The translations under genes and the position numbers were made by a program. Below are positions 32,137 through 40,197 of a stretch of DNA of 64,000 nucleotides, one piece after another (position 1 is the first letter of the stretch; every line of letters begins with the position of its first letter). Below the pieces are notes generated by a model. The model was not told the DNA's origin, made no database searches, and saw nothing but the letters and a program-made list of their open reading frames with translations. Source of the stretch: Dysgonomonadaceae bacterium zrk40 (lineage in GTDB: Bacteria > Bacteroidota > Bacteroidia > Bacteroidales > Dysgonomonadaceae); contig CP070278.1 of the NCBI GenBank assembly GCA_016916535.1, positions 1 to 64,000 on the forward strand, given 5' to 3'.

Positions 32137-32940
32137 TTGGACGACGACAACAACACGGAAGAGCTTCTGCCGGCCGAGCGCCGCCAGCAACTGGTGGACT
32201 GGTTCAAGAGCAACCAGGCCGGCACCAGCCAGGATCTGGCACGCATGTTCGGCATCTCGGTTTCAACGATCCGGCGCGACCTCGACCTGCTGGCGTCCGA
32301 GGGCCTCGTCAAGCGCACCCATGGCGGCGCCGTCAGCATCCGCTCGCGCGCGACCTACGAGCCGTCGACGGATCTGGCGCGCCGCACGGCGCTTGAGGAG
32401 AAACAGGGAATCGTGCGCGAGGCCATGCGCTTCATCGAACCCGACCAAGCGCTGCTGATCGACACCGGCGCGGTCATCTGTCACCTGCTGGCGGAAGAGA
32501 TCGCCGGCCTCGATATTCCGCTGACCATCATCACCAACGACCTCCATGTCGCCAAGGTTCTGACCTACAAGCAGAACATCAAGCTGATTGTACCCGGCGG
32601 GGCGTGCCGGTTCGGTTCGTTCAGCCTTCTCGGCGAGCCGGGCCTGAGCTTTCTCGCCGACATCCGCTGCGACCTGTTCTTCATGTCGGCTGCCGCGATC
32701 GACGAGCAATGCCTCTCGGAAACGCTCCTGGAACTCGTCCAGATGAAGCGGGCGATGATTGCCGCAGCAAACAAGGTCATCCTCATGGCTGAATCCAGCC
32801 GCTTCATGGAACGCGCCCTTCACAAGACCGCCCCGATCGACGCGATCGACACCATCATCACCGATGAAGGCCTCAGCCGCGAGCAGATCGACAAGTTCCC
32901 CTCTCCGGGACCGCAGTTCATAACGGCGCTGATGTCGTAA
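32137..32940 (+). CDS. DeoR family transcriptional regulator
   Basis: A TTG start at 32137 gives 267 residues; no in-frame ATG exists before the DNA-binding region. The N-terminal winged helix reads LLPAERRQQLVDWFKSN, then TSQDLARMFGISVSTIRRDL and VKRTHGGAV, the classic DeoR signature. The C-terminal sugar-isomerase-like sensor has DTGAVICHLLAEEI and KVILMAESSRF. It lies 47 bp after dctM and probably represses the divergent TRAP/hyu promoters. Confidence 0.9.
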   Translation: MDDDNNTEELLPAERRQQLVDWFKSNQAGTSQDLARMFGISVSTIRRDLDLLASEGLVKRTHGGAVSIRSRATYEPSTDLARRTALEEKQGIVREAMRFIEPDQALLIDTGAVICHLLAEEIAGLDIPLTIITNDLHVAKVLTYKQNIKLIVPGGACRFGSFSLLGEPGLSFLADIRCDLFFMSAAAIDEQCLSETLLELVQMKRAMIAAANKVILMAESSRFMERALHKTAPIDAIDTIITDEGLSREQIDKFPSPGPQFITALMS

Positions 32941-33111
32941 CAGACACTGCTGAACCGGTGTCTGCCCGGGACCGTCGCATCCGGGAGGCCGGCTAGCGCA
33001 TTGGCATCCATCCATCCGGATTTCCGCAGCATTGGCCCCATCCTGTCGCGCGCCTCCTGAAAAACCTCCGCGGTTCGGCAAAAAGCGTTCGCCCTTGCCT
33101 ATCGTTTTGTT

Positions 33112-33132
33112 CTAAATAATAATAAACCAATT
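33112..33132. promoter_or_regulatory. AT-rich motif copy 1, candidate GntR operator
   Basis: CTAAATAATAATAAACCAAT lies just before the ribosome site of the first sugar-catabolism gene. It shares CTAAAT and an A/T core with two copies near the GntR gene. A loose promoter (TTGCCT 33095-33100, TAATAA 33117-33122) overlaps it. Confidence 0.5.
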
Positions 33133-33147
33133 CATCGGGAGGAAGGC

Positions 33148-34254
33148 ATGTCAAAAACACCGATCCTGCAATTCGGCACGAGCCGTTTCCTGCAGGCGCA
33201 TCTGGACTTGTTCGTGTCCGAGGCAGCGGCGCGCGACGCGGCGCTGGGCGGCATCACGGTGGTCCAGACGAGCGGCCACGGCGGACGGACGAAGCGACTC
33301 TCTGCGCTCGCCCGCGGATACGATGTCCGCCTGCGCGGCTTGCGCAAAGGTGAAAGGATCGACGAGACCGTTCACGTGACAAGCATCGGACGCGGGCTGG
33401 AACTGTCCGATGATCTTGCGCAGGTGCGGCGCATCATCGCCGAAGAAGCCGAGATCATTGTCTCGAACACAGCCGATGCGGGGTTTCTGCCGCAGCCGGC
33501 CGACCGGTCGGCGCGCTTCGATCCGGCCATGTCCTACCCGGCCAAGCTGGCGTACCTTCTGCGATCCCGCTTCGAGGCCGGCGGCGCCGCGCCGCAGGTC
33601 ATGCCGACCGAACTCGTCCAGAACAACGGCGATGTGCTGCGCGGGCTGGTGCTCGACGCCGCCGCGCGCATGGATGCGCCCTATCGGGCCTGGCTGGCCG
33701 AAGAGGTGCTCTGGGTCAACTCGCTGGTCGACCGCATCGTGTCCGAACCGCTTGAACCCGCCGGCGCCGTCGCCGAACCCTATGCGCTCTGGGCGATCGA
33801 GCACCGACCCGGCCTGCGCCTGCCCTGCCGGCATCCCGATATTGACGTTGTGACCGATCTCGGCCCGATCGAGCGGCGCAAGCTCTTCGTCCTCAACCTC
33901 GGCCATACATGGATGGTGTCCGACTGGCTGGCGCGTGGACGTGCCGGCGCGACCTTCGTTCGCGATATCCTCGCGGACCGGGACCGGTCGGACCGCCTGC
34001 GCGGGCTCTATGCCGAAGAGGTGCTGCCGGGTTTTGTCGCCGCCGGCGAAGACGACGGGATCGAGGACTATATTGCAGTGACGCTCGAGCGCTTCGCCAA
34101 TCCGTTTCTCGACCATCGACTGGAGGATATCGCTGCAAACCACAGCGAAAAGCTCCGGCGCCGGATCGGCGCTTTTCTCGAATGGGCCCGGCGGCATGGC
34201 GACGGGGGTGAAAAGCCATTGCTGGAGGAGGCCTTGAAGGAGGAGGACGCATGA
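33148..34254 (+). CDS. Mannitol-dehydrogenase-family oxidoreductase (tagaturonate/mannonate reductase-like)
   Basis: The 368-residue protein begins PILQFGTSRFLQAHLDLFVS, the Rossmann start of the polyol-specific long-chain dehydrogenases (UxaB, UxuB, mannitol dehydrogenase). Later it has EIIVSNTADAGF, MPTELVQNNGDVLRGLVLDA and WVNSLVDRIV. The family reduces a keto-sugar acid to a sugar acid or oxidises a polyol with NAD. At 368 residues it is shorter than UxaB (about 480), with the shortest part in the C-terminal domain. It overlaps the next gene by 4 bp and is preceded by a GGGAGGAAGG ribosome site. Confidence 0.8.
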   Translation: MSKTPILQFGTSRFLQAHLDLFVSEAAARDAALGGITVVQTSGHGGRTKRLSALARGYDVRLRGLRKGERIDETVHVTSIGRGLELSDDLAQVRRIIAEEAEIIVSNTADAGFLPQPADRSARFDPAMSYPAKLAYLLRSRFEAGGAAPQVMPTELVQNNGDVLRGLVLDAAARMDAPYRAWLAEEVLWVNSLVDRIVSEPLEPAGAVAEPYALWAIEHRPGLRLPCRHPDIDVVTDLGPIERRKLFVLNLGHTWMVSDWLARGRAGATFVRDILADRDRSDRLRGLYAEEVLPGFVAAGEDDGIEDYIAVTLERFANPFLDHRLEDIAANHSEKLRRRIGAFLEWARRHGDGGEKPLLEEALKEEDA

Positions 34255-35213
34255 AGACGAACCGGATCGGCCGAACTGCGGTGGCGGTGACCGACGTTTC
34301 CTTCGGCTGTTCCAGCATCGGCAATCTCTACCGGGAGATTACCGACGGCGATGCCGAGGCGGTGCTCGAGACCGCCTGGAAGGGCGGTATCCGCTATTTC
34401 GATACCGCGCCGCATTACGGGCGAGGGCTTTCGGAAATACGGCTCGGGCGTTTTCTCGAAGGGCGGGCCGGATATGTGGTGTCGACCAAGGTGGGGCGCG
34501 TTCTCTCCCCGGCGGCGGAACCGATCGCGGAAGCGGACGGTTTCGTCAAACCGGCGCAAAACGATGTGCGTTACGACTATTCCGGCGACGGCATCGAGGA
34601 GAGCCTTGAGCAGAGCTTCGAGCGGCTTGGCCTCACCCATATCGATATCGTTTATGTGCATGATATCGGCGAGTATACGCACGGTTTCGGCAATGCGGCG
34701 CATATGGAGGATTTTCTTGGCTCCGGCTACGACCGTCTTGTCCGGCTGAAGGAGGCCGGCAGGATCGGGGCCTTCGGACTGGGCGTGAACGAATGCCGGG
34801 CGTGTCTCGACGTGATGGACCATGGGCCGGTCGATGTCATCCTCCTGGCGGGCCGGTTGACGCTGCTCGACCGTTCGGCCGAGGCGGAACTCGTTCCCCG
34901 CTGCCGCAAGGCGGAAACCAGCCTCGTGCTCGGCGGCGTCTTCAACTCGGGCATTCTTGCGACCGGTGCGGTCGACGGCGCAACCTACGACTACGAACCC
35001 GCGCCGAAGGCGGTGCTGGACAGGGTGGCGGCGCTGCAGGCGGAGGCGGAACGGGCCGGGCTGTCGCTGCCGACCGCCGCGCTGCAGTTCGCCAAGCGAC
35101 ACCCCGCATCGGCCTCGGTTCTGATCGGCACGGCCAGGCCCGCCACGCTTGCGAAAAACCTCGAGGCGTTGCAGGCGGGGATATCCGCACGGGCCGAGCG
35201 TTTTCTAGGCTAG
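34251..35213 (+). CDS. Aldo/keto reductase (aldose 1-dehydrogenase type)
   Basis: The 320-residue TIM-barrel enzyme shows the AKR tetrad in context: Asp and Tyr in FDTAPHYGRGLSEIRLGRFL, Lys in VSTKVGRVLSP and His in DIVYVHDIGEY. The FDTAP-YG-G-SE-RLG pattern fits the D-threo-aldose/L-fucose 1-dehydrogenase branch, which makes a sugar lactone with NAD(P). Its end overlaps the convergent GntR gene by 9 bp. It is coupled to the preceding dehydrogenase by ATGA. Confidence 0.88.
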   Translation: MKTNRIGRTAVAVTDVSFGCSSIGNLYREITDGDAEAVLETAWKGGIRYFDTAPHYGRGLSEIRLGRFLEGRAGYVVSTKVGRVLSPAAEPIAEADGFVKPAQNDVRYDYSGDGIEESLEQSFERLGLTHIDIVYVHDIGEYTHGFGNAAHMEDFLGSGYDRLVRLKEAGRIGAFGLGVNECRACLDVMDHGPVDVILLAGRLTLLDRSAEAELVPRCRKAETSLVLGGVFNSGILATGAVDGATYDYEPAPKAVLDRVAALQAEAERAGLSLPTAALQFAKRHPASASVLIGTARPATLAKNLEALQAGISARAERFLG

Positions 35214-36107
35214 TTCGTGGTAGCGGAGCGACGAGAGAAGCGTCGTCTTGGAGGTGCGCAGATGGCGTGAGGCCGCGTCGCGCGCGGCGGCGGCATCGCG
35301 TCTTTCCAGGGCGTCGATGATCGCCAGGTGCTCCTCTATCGCGGCGGCGTTGCGCATCTTCTCGTCGGTCTTGTCCCACATGTAGTGATAGTGGAAGATC
35401 AGCGAGATGACCTTCTGGAATTCCTCGACGAAACGGTTCTTCACGACCGAATTGAGCGCGGCGTGGAAGGCTTCGTCGAGCTTGGAGAACTCGTGATAAT
35501 CCGTCTCGATGCTTTGCCGAAGCGCGATGTGGAGCCTCCGCAGTTCGGAAAGCCTGGCCCAGACGGGATGATCGACGGGCGCTTCGGCGGCCTGGTTCAC
35601 CGCGTTTAGCTCCAGGACGAACCGGAAATCCGACAGCTCCACCGCGAAGTCCATCGTGAAGCCGCGCAGCATCCAGCCGCCTTTCTGGCGGCGGGCGACA
35701 AGGCCGAACCGGCTGAGGCCGGCGAGGAATTCCTTGATCTCATGCTGGGGGACGCCGAACGTCCGGGAAAGATCGGCCACGGACAAGGGCGTGTCTGCCG
35801 GGACATCGAAGCGCAGGATCCAGTCGAGAAAACGCTGTTCGAGATCGTCGCTCGGCGTGTCCGGCTGTTCGATCCTGATGCGATCGGCGTCGACCGGTTT
35901 GCGCAGCATCCGCTTTTCCCGTCCCTCCCACGAGATCAGTCCGCGCTCCTGCATCCGGCCCAGGCATCGTCGCACCACCGTGCGACTGACGTCGGCGACG
36001 TCGCTCAGCATGGTTTCGGCCGGGATAGCCGTGCCGACCGGCCATGTCTCGCAATAATCGAGCAGCCGGTTATATGCATTTCTGTAGCGGGTGTCGCTTC
36101 TTGCCAT
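35205..36107 (-). CDS. GntR family regulator, FadR/FCD type
   Basis: The 300-residue protein has a winged helix near the N-terminus (AYNRLLDYCETWPVGTAIPA, ETMLSDVADVSRTVVRRCLG, RMQERGLISWEG). It also has an FCD ligand domain with FRFVLELNAVNQ, EFSKLDEAFHAALNS and HYHYMWD, the last supplying metal-binding histidines. An additional winged-helix-like stretch around residues 95-145 (SVADLSRTFGVPQHEIKEFL) makes it longer than FadR. It faces the ABC operon, and its probable operators are the AT-rich motifs at 36151, 36201 and 33112. Confidence 0.88.
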   Translation of the reverse strand: MARSDTRYRNAYNRLLDYCETWPVGTAIPAETMLSDVADVSRTVVRRCLGRMQERGLISWEGREKRMLRKPVDADRIRIEQPDTPSDDLEQRFLDWILRFDVPADTPLSVADLSRTFGVPQHEIKEFLAGLSRFGLVARRQKGGWMLRGFTMDFAVELSDFRFVLELNAVNQAAEAPVDHPVWARLSELRRLHIALRQSIETDYHEFSKLDEAFHAALNSVVKNRFVEEFQKVISLIFHYHYMWDKTDEKMRNAAAIEEHLAIIDALERRDAAAARDAASRHLRTSKTTLLSSLRYHELA

Positions 36108-36150
36108 TGCCTCATCCTCGCGAATCGCGCCGACGGTTCAGAATACCATC

Positions 36151-36171
36151 GTACTAAATTATAAAAAACAA
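36151..36171. promoter_or_regulatory. AT-rich motif copy 2, candidate GntR operator
   Basis: GTACTAAATTATAAAAAACA lies directly upstream of the -35 box of the ABC operon and 44 bp from the regulator's start. Confidence 0.55.
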
Positions 36172-36200
36172 TTGACGCGCATCAAACGCACGGTTATTCG
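36172..36200 (+). promoter_or_regulatory. Promoter of the Frc-like ABC operon
   Basis: TTGACG (36172-36177) and TATTCG (36195-36200) are 17 bp apart. Motif copies 2 and 3 flank the pair on both sides, a layout suited to repression by looping or occlusion. Confidence 0.55.
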
Positions 36201-36219
36201 GTACTAAATAATTACGTAC
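36201..36219. promoter_or_regulatory. AT-rich motif copy 3, candidate GntR operator
   Basis: GTACTAAATAATTACGTAC is a near-palindrome (GTAC ends, AAT-A-ATT centre) immediately after the -10 box, about where transcription would start. Confidence 0.6.
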
Positions 36220-36239
36220 AGAACGAGGGAGGAGACCTC

Positions 36240-37271
36240 ATGTTCGATGCGAGCAGGCCGATGCAGCGGCGCGGCTGGGGCGGCGTGTCCTTCGGGCAGG
36301 CCCAGTTTCACCGGCTTTCTGCGCTTATGACGCTCGTATTGCTGATCATCGGGTTCGGCCTCGCCAACCAGGCCTTCTTTTCGGTCAATAACGGCCTGAC
36401 CGTATTGCTGCAGACATCGGTTATCGGTCTTCTCGGAATCGGTATGACGATGGTTATCATCACCGGCGGCATCGATCTCTCCGTTGGCTCCGTTCTTGCC
36501 CTTTCCGGGGTCATCACCGCCATGTCCGTCAAGGCGGGATTGCCGGTCGCCCCGGCCATGCTGGTGGGCGTGACGGCCGGCGCACTCTGCGGCGCCTTCA
36601 ACGGGTTCGTCATCACCAGACTGCGCATCCCGCCCTTCGTCGCAACGCTTGGGATGATGCTGATCGCGCGGGGGCTGGCGCTCCAGCTGACGGGCGCGCG
36701 CCCCATCTCCCAGCTCGGCGAGGCTTTCGGAGTGCTCGGCAACGGCGCGCTGTTCCGCATCGTCGAGATGCAGCCGAACGGCTTTCCCAAAGTGATCTTT
36801 CCCGGCATTCCCTATCCGGCGATCCTCATGTTTGCGATGGCGATCGCAGCCGCATACCTGCTGAACCGCCGACAGATCGGCCGCCACATCTATGCAACCG
36901 GGTCTAACGAGGAGGCCGCGCGGCTTTCGGGCGTGAGGACGAACCACACCAAGCTTTTCGCCTATACCATGTCCGGCGCTTTGGCCGGGGTCGCCGGCAA
37001 TGTGTTGATGTCGCGGCTCGTCACCGCCCAGCCCAGCGAAGGCGTGATGTACGAGCTCGACGCGATCGCCGCCGCCGTCATTGGCGGCGCATCGCTGTCC
37101 GGCGGCGTCGGCACGATCTCCGGCACCATGATCGGCGCCTTCATCATCGGCATCCTGCGCAACGGGCTCAACATGGCGGGCGTCTCCGCCTTCATCCAGC
37201 AGATCGTGATCGGCTTCGTCGTCATAAGCGCGGTCTGGATCGACCACGTGCGCAGCCGCAGGAGCGGCTAA
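36240..37271 (+). CDS. Sugar ABC transporter permease (RbsC/FrcC type)
   Basis: The 343-residue membrane protein has 8-10 TM helices and CUT2 permease signatures: GIGMTMVIITGGIDLSVGSV, NGFVITRLRIPPFVATLGMM, YATGSNEEAARLSGVRT and IAAAVIGGASLSGGVGTISG. It forms the channel for the binding protein encoded 41 bp downstream. The GGGAGGAGACC ribosome site precedes ATG 36240. Gene order permease, binding protein, ATPase differs from the more common order with the binding protein first. Confidence 0.93.
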   Translation: MFDASRPMQRRGWGGVSFGQAQFHRLSALMTLVLLIIGFGLANQAFFSVNNGLTVLLQTSVIGLLGIGMTMVIITGGIDLSVGSVLALSGVITAMSVKAGLPVAPAMLVGVTAGALCGAFNGFVITRLRIPPFVATLGMMLIARGLALQLTGARPISQLGEAFGVLGNGALFRIVEMQPNGFPKVIFPGIPYPAILMFAMAIAAAYLLNRRQIGRHIYATGSNEEAARLSGVRTNHTKLFAYTMSGALAGVAGNVLMSRLVTAQPSEGVMYELDAIAAAVIGGASLSGGVGTISGTMIGAFIIGILRNGLNMAGVSAFIQQIVIGFVVISAVWIDHVRSRRSG

Positions 37272-37312
37272 GCCAAAAAAGTTTTTCTGCATCTCAAAAG
37301 AGGAGGAATGAG

Positions 37313-38251
37313 ATGAAAAGCCTGAAATATCTTATCGCGGCATCCGCGTTCGCACTGACCGCGGGAATGGCGCATGCCGGCGAAATCGCCGTCATCGTGA
37401 AAACCACGAATTCCAACTTCTGGCAGAACGTCAACAAGGGCGCCCAGGCGGCAATGGAGAACCAGTCGGGGCACACGATGAGCTTCGACGGGCCGGCGGC
37501 CGAAAGCGACATCGCCGCCGAGGTGAACCTGGTTGAAAATGCCATCAATCGCGGCGTCGCCGGCATCGTGCTGGCGCCGTCCGACCCGGAAGCGCTGGGC
37601 CCTGTGGTCACGCGTGCCTATCAGAGCGGCATTCCGGTCGTCATCATCGATAGCGCTTTGGCCGACCAGTACAAGGACAGCTACCAGGCCTTTCTTTCGA
37701 CCGACAATTGCGCGGCCGGCGAGCAGGTCGCAAAGCGGATGATCGAGGAGGCCGGGACGACGGGCAAGGTTGCCGTCATGTCCTATGTCGCGGGCGTCGG
37801 CTCGGAAATCGGCCGCGTCGGCTGCTTTCAGGACTATATCGGCGAAAATTCCGAGATCGAGATTGTCGGTCCCTATTATTCTGAAAGCCAGATGGCCAAG
37901 GCGCTGAACCAGACCACCGACATTCTGGCCGCCAATCCCGATCTCGTCGGCATTTTCGGCGCCAACGAGCCGACGGCTGTCGGCATGGGTCGGGCCATCG
38001 TCCAGGCCGGCAAGGCCGGCGATCTCGTGGCGCTCGGCTTCGATGGCAATGCCGACCTGCAGGAGTTCGTGCGTGACGGCGTGCTGGAGGCCATTGCGGT
38101 GCAGGGTTCCTTCGCCATGGGCGAAAAGGGCGTGAACACGGTCATCGACCTGCTCAACGGCCAAAAGGTCGAAGACTTCATCAATACCGGCGTCGTCATG
38201 GTCGACAAGGACAATATCGACTCCGACGAAGCCCAGAACGTGCTCTACTGA
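37313..38251 (+). CDS. Sugar ABC transporter periplasmic binding protein (RbsB/FrcB type)
   Basis: This 312-residue precursor has a signal peptide (SLKYLIAASAFALTAGMA, cut after AHA) and an RbsB-like fold: IAVIVKTTNSNFWQNVNKG, NAINRGVAGIVLAPSDP, GIPVVIIDSAL, GCFQDYIGENSEIEIVG, FGANEPTAVGMGRAIV and VALGFDGNADLQEFV. It binds a monosaccharide or sugar acid. GAGGAGG precedes the ATG, and a strong hairpin follows the stop. Confidence 0.93.
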   Translation: MKSLKYLIAASAFALTAGMAHAGEIAVIVKTTNSNFWQNVNKGAQAAMENQSGHTMSFDGPAAESDIAAEVNLVENAINRGVAGIVLAPSDPEALGPVVTRAYQSGIPVVIIDSALADQYKDSYQAFLSTDNCAAGEQVAKRMIEEAGTTGKVAVMSYVAGVGSEIGRVGCFQDYIGENSEIEIVGPYYSESQMAKALNQTTDILAANPDLVGIFGANEPTAVGMGRAIVQAGKAGDLVALGFDGNADLQEFVRDGVLEAIAVQGSFAMGEKGVNTVIDLLNGQKVEDFINTGVVMVDKDNIDSDEAQNVLY

Positions 38252-38257
38252 GCCTTT

Positions 38258-38290
38258 TGCCGGAGGCTGGCATAAGGCCTCCGGCATCTT
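38258..38290 (+). terminator. Hairpin after the binding-protein gene, partial terminator
   Basis: TGCCGGAGGC (38258-38267) and GCCTCCGGCA (38277-38286) form a perfect 10-bp stem followed by TCTTTT. It should reduce read-through into the ATPase gene and protect the binding-protein mRNA. Confidence 0.65.
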
Positions 38291-38316
38291 TTCCCGTCTC
38301 AGTGAAAGGTCAAGCC

Positions 38317-39093
38317 ATGTCCCGAACACCGCTTGTCGACATGATCGGCATCGAAAAACACTTTGGCGGCGTGCGCGCGGTGGACCATGTGTCGATCGAT
38401 CTCTATCCCGGCGAGGTGGTCGGTCTGCTCGGCCACAACGGCGCCGGCAAGTCCTGCCTGATGAAAATTCTCGCCGGCGCGATGGTCCCGAACGAGGGGG
38501 AAATCCGGGTGGATGGCGAGACGGTGCATTTTACCGAGCCGAACGACGCCCGCGCCGCCGGCATCGAGACCATCTATCAGACGCTTGCGCTGTCGGACCA
38601 TCTCGACGCCCCTGCGAACCTGTTTCTCGGCCGCGAACTGAAGACCCGGTTCGGCAATCTGGATGACGCCCGCATGCTGCGCGAGGCGCGGGAGGTGCTC
38701 GCCCGGCTGAACCCGAATTTCAAAAATCTGCGCGATCCGGTCTCGAGCCTCTCCGGCGGGCAGCGGCAGGTGATCGCGATCGCGCGTGCCATCTATTTCG
38801 ATACCAAGATACTGATCATGGACGAGCCGACGGCAGCGCTCGGGCCTTCCGAAACCGCAATGGTGGCCGACCTTATCCTGAAGTTGCGCGATGAGGGCAT
38901 CGGCATCTTTCTCGTCAGCCACGATATGCATGACGTGTTCGACCTGTGCGACCGCGTGGTGGTGATGAACAAGGGCCGGGTTGTCGGCGCGCATCCCATC
39001 AACGAAGTGACCAAGGATGACGTGCTCAGCCTGATCATCAAGGGCGAACTGCCGGCCGACTGGTCCGCCAAAAACCTGGAGCCGACAGACTAA
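38317..39093 (+). CDS. Sugar ABC transporter ATPase, single domain (FrcA type)
   Basis: From ATG 38317 the protein is 258 residues with one complete ABC domain: Walker A GHNGAGKS, a Q-loop at [11 protein letters not shown], signature [15 protein letters not shown], Walker [13 protein letters not shown] and switch LVSHDMHD. RbsA-type ATPases have two such domains; a single one is typical of the rhizobial FrcA and related systems, where it acts as a homodimer. The stop overlaps the next start (TAATG). Confidence 0.92.
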   Translation: MSRTPLVDMIGIEKHFGGVRAVDHVSIDLYPGEVVGLLGHNGAGKSCLMKILAGAMVPNEGEIRVDGETVHFTEPNDARAAGIETIYQTLALSDHLDAPANLFLGRELKTRFGNLDDARMLREAREVLARLNPNFKNLRDPVSSLSGGQRQVIAIARAIYFDTKILIMDEPTAALGPSETAMVADLILKLRDEGIGIFLVSHDMHDVFDLCDRVVVMNKGRVVGAHPINEVTKDDVLSLIIKGELPADWSAKNLEPTD

Positions 39094-40100
39094 TGGATGC
39101 GAAAACGGGTATGATGGAGAGCATCGTCTGCGTCGAACCCGGCCGGATGGCGCTCGAGCGCAGGCCGCGCCCCCTGGAAGCGCCGGAGGACTGGGTTCTC
39201 GTCGACATCGCGACGATCGGAATCTGCGGGACGGATTACCACATTTTCGAGGGCAAGCACCCGTTTCTGGAGTATCCGCGCGTCATCGGTCATGAACTGT
39301 CCGGCCATATCGCCAGCGGCCCGGATGCCGGCAAGCTGGTCGTCATCAACCCCTATGTTTCCTGCGGCGCGTGCCGGGCCTGCCGGCGCGGCAAACCGAA
39401 CTGCTGCAGCGCGGTTTCGGTGCTCGGCGTCCACCGCGACGGCGGCATGTGCGCACGCATCGCCGTGCCGGACGAAAATGTCTATCCGGCCGATGGCCTG
39501 ACGCCGCAACAGGCTGCCATGGTGGAGTTTCTGGCCATCGGCGCGCATGCGGTAGCCCGCTCCGGTACGGGGGAGGGGGACGTCGTGCTCGTGACCGGGG
39601 CCGGCCCGATCGGCATCGGCACGGCGCTGTTTGCCCGGCTGGCCGGCGCCGATGTTCACCTGATGGACCTGAGCCGGACCCGGCTTGATCTCGCGCACGA
39701 CCTATTCGGCTTCGAAAAACGACACCAGCCCAACGATGACATTCTGTCGGGCGCGCTTTCCGAAGGGTTCGACGTGGTTTTCGACGCGACCGGAAATGCC
39801 AGGGCGATCGAGGCAGGCTTTCCGCTGCTTGCCCATGGCGGCAGCACCGTGCTGGTCAGCGTGGTGAAGGACGACATCACCTTCTCGGATTCAGAATTCC
39901 ACAAGCGCGAAGCCCGCATCATCGGCTCGCGCAACGCGCTGAAATCCGATTTCGAGCGCGTGATGGCCGCGATACGCGCAGGCGACATTCCGACCGATGC
40001 GATTGCATCGGAAGTGATCGCGATGACCGATCTGCCCCGGCGTTTTTCGAAGCTGGTGGACGCGCGGGATCATCTCGTGAAAGTGCTCGTCCAGCCATAA
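39093..40100 (+). CDS. Zinc-containing alcohol/polyol dehydrogenase (MDR superfamily)
   Basis: The 335-residue enzyme has the catalytic zinc region GICGTDYHIFEGKHPFLEYP with GHELSGHI, and a four-cysteine structural zinc loop (SCGACRACRRGKPNCCSA). The Rossmann motif is VTGAGPIGIGTAL. The region after it (MDLSRTRLDLA) has Asp, favouring NAD. It resembles L-galactonate/L-threonine-type dehydrogenases and probably oxidises a sugar acid or polyol imported by the upstream ABC system. It is the last gene of the operon, ending before a hairpin shared with the convergent cytochrome gene. Confidence 0.88.
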   Translation: MDAKTGMMESIVCVEPGRMALERRPRPLEAPEDWVLVDIATIGICGTDYHIFEGKHPFLEYPRVIGHELSGHIASGPDAGKLVVINPYVSCGACRACRRGKPNCCSAVSVLGVHRDGGMCARIAVPDENVYPADGLTPQQAAMVEFLAIGAHAVARSGTGEGDVVLVTGAGPIGIGTALFARLAGADVHLMDLSRTRLDLAHDLFGFEKRHQPNDDILSGALSEGFDVVFDATGNARAIEAGFPLLAHGGSTVLVSVVKDDITFSDSEFHKREARIIGSRNALKSDFERVMAAIRAGDIPTDAIASEVIAMTDLPRRFSKLVDARDHLVKVLVQP

Positions 40101-40164
40101 TCGCTATCTCCCCCACAGCAGCAACTATCCGTGCGCAGACGCATCGGCAGACGGGCAAGGGAAG

Positions 40165-40187
40165 CCGCCGCTTCATCAAAGCGGCGG
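40165..40187. terminator. Bidirectional hairpin between convergent operons
   Basis: CCGCCGCTT (40165-40173) and AAGCGGCGG (40179-40187) form a 9-bp stem with a CATCA loop, 64 bp after the zinc dehydrogenase stop and 10 bp beyond the cytochrome gene stop. Confidence 0.55.
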
Positions 40188-40197
40188 GCACTTGGTC

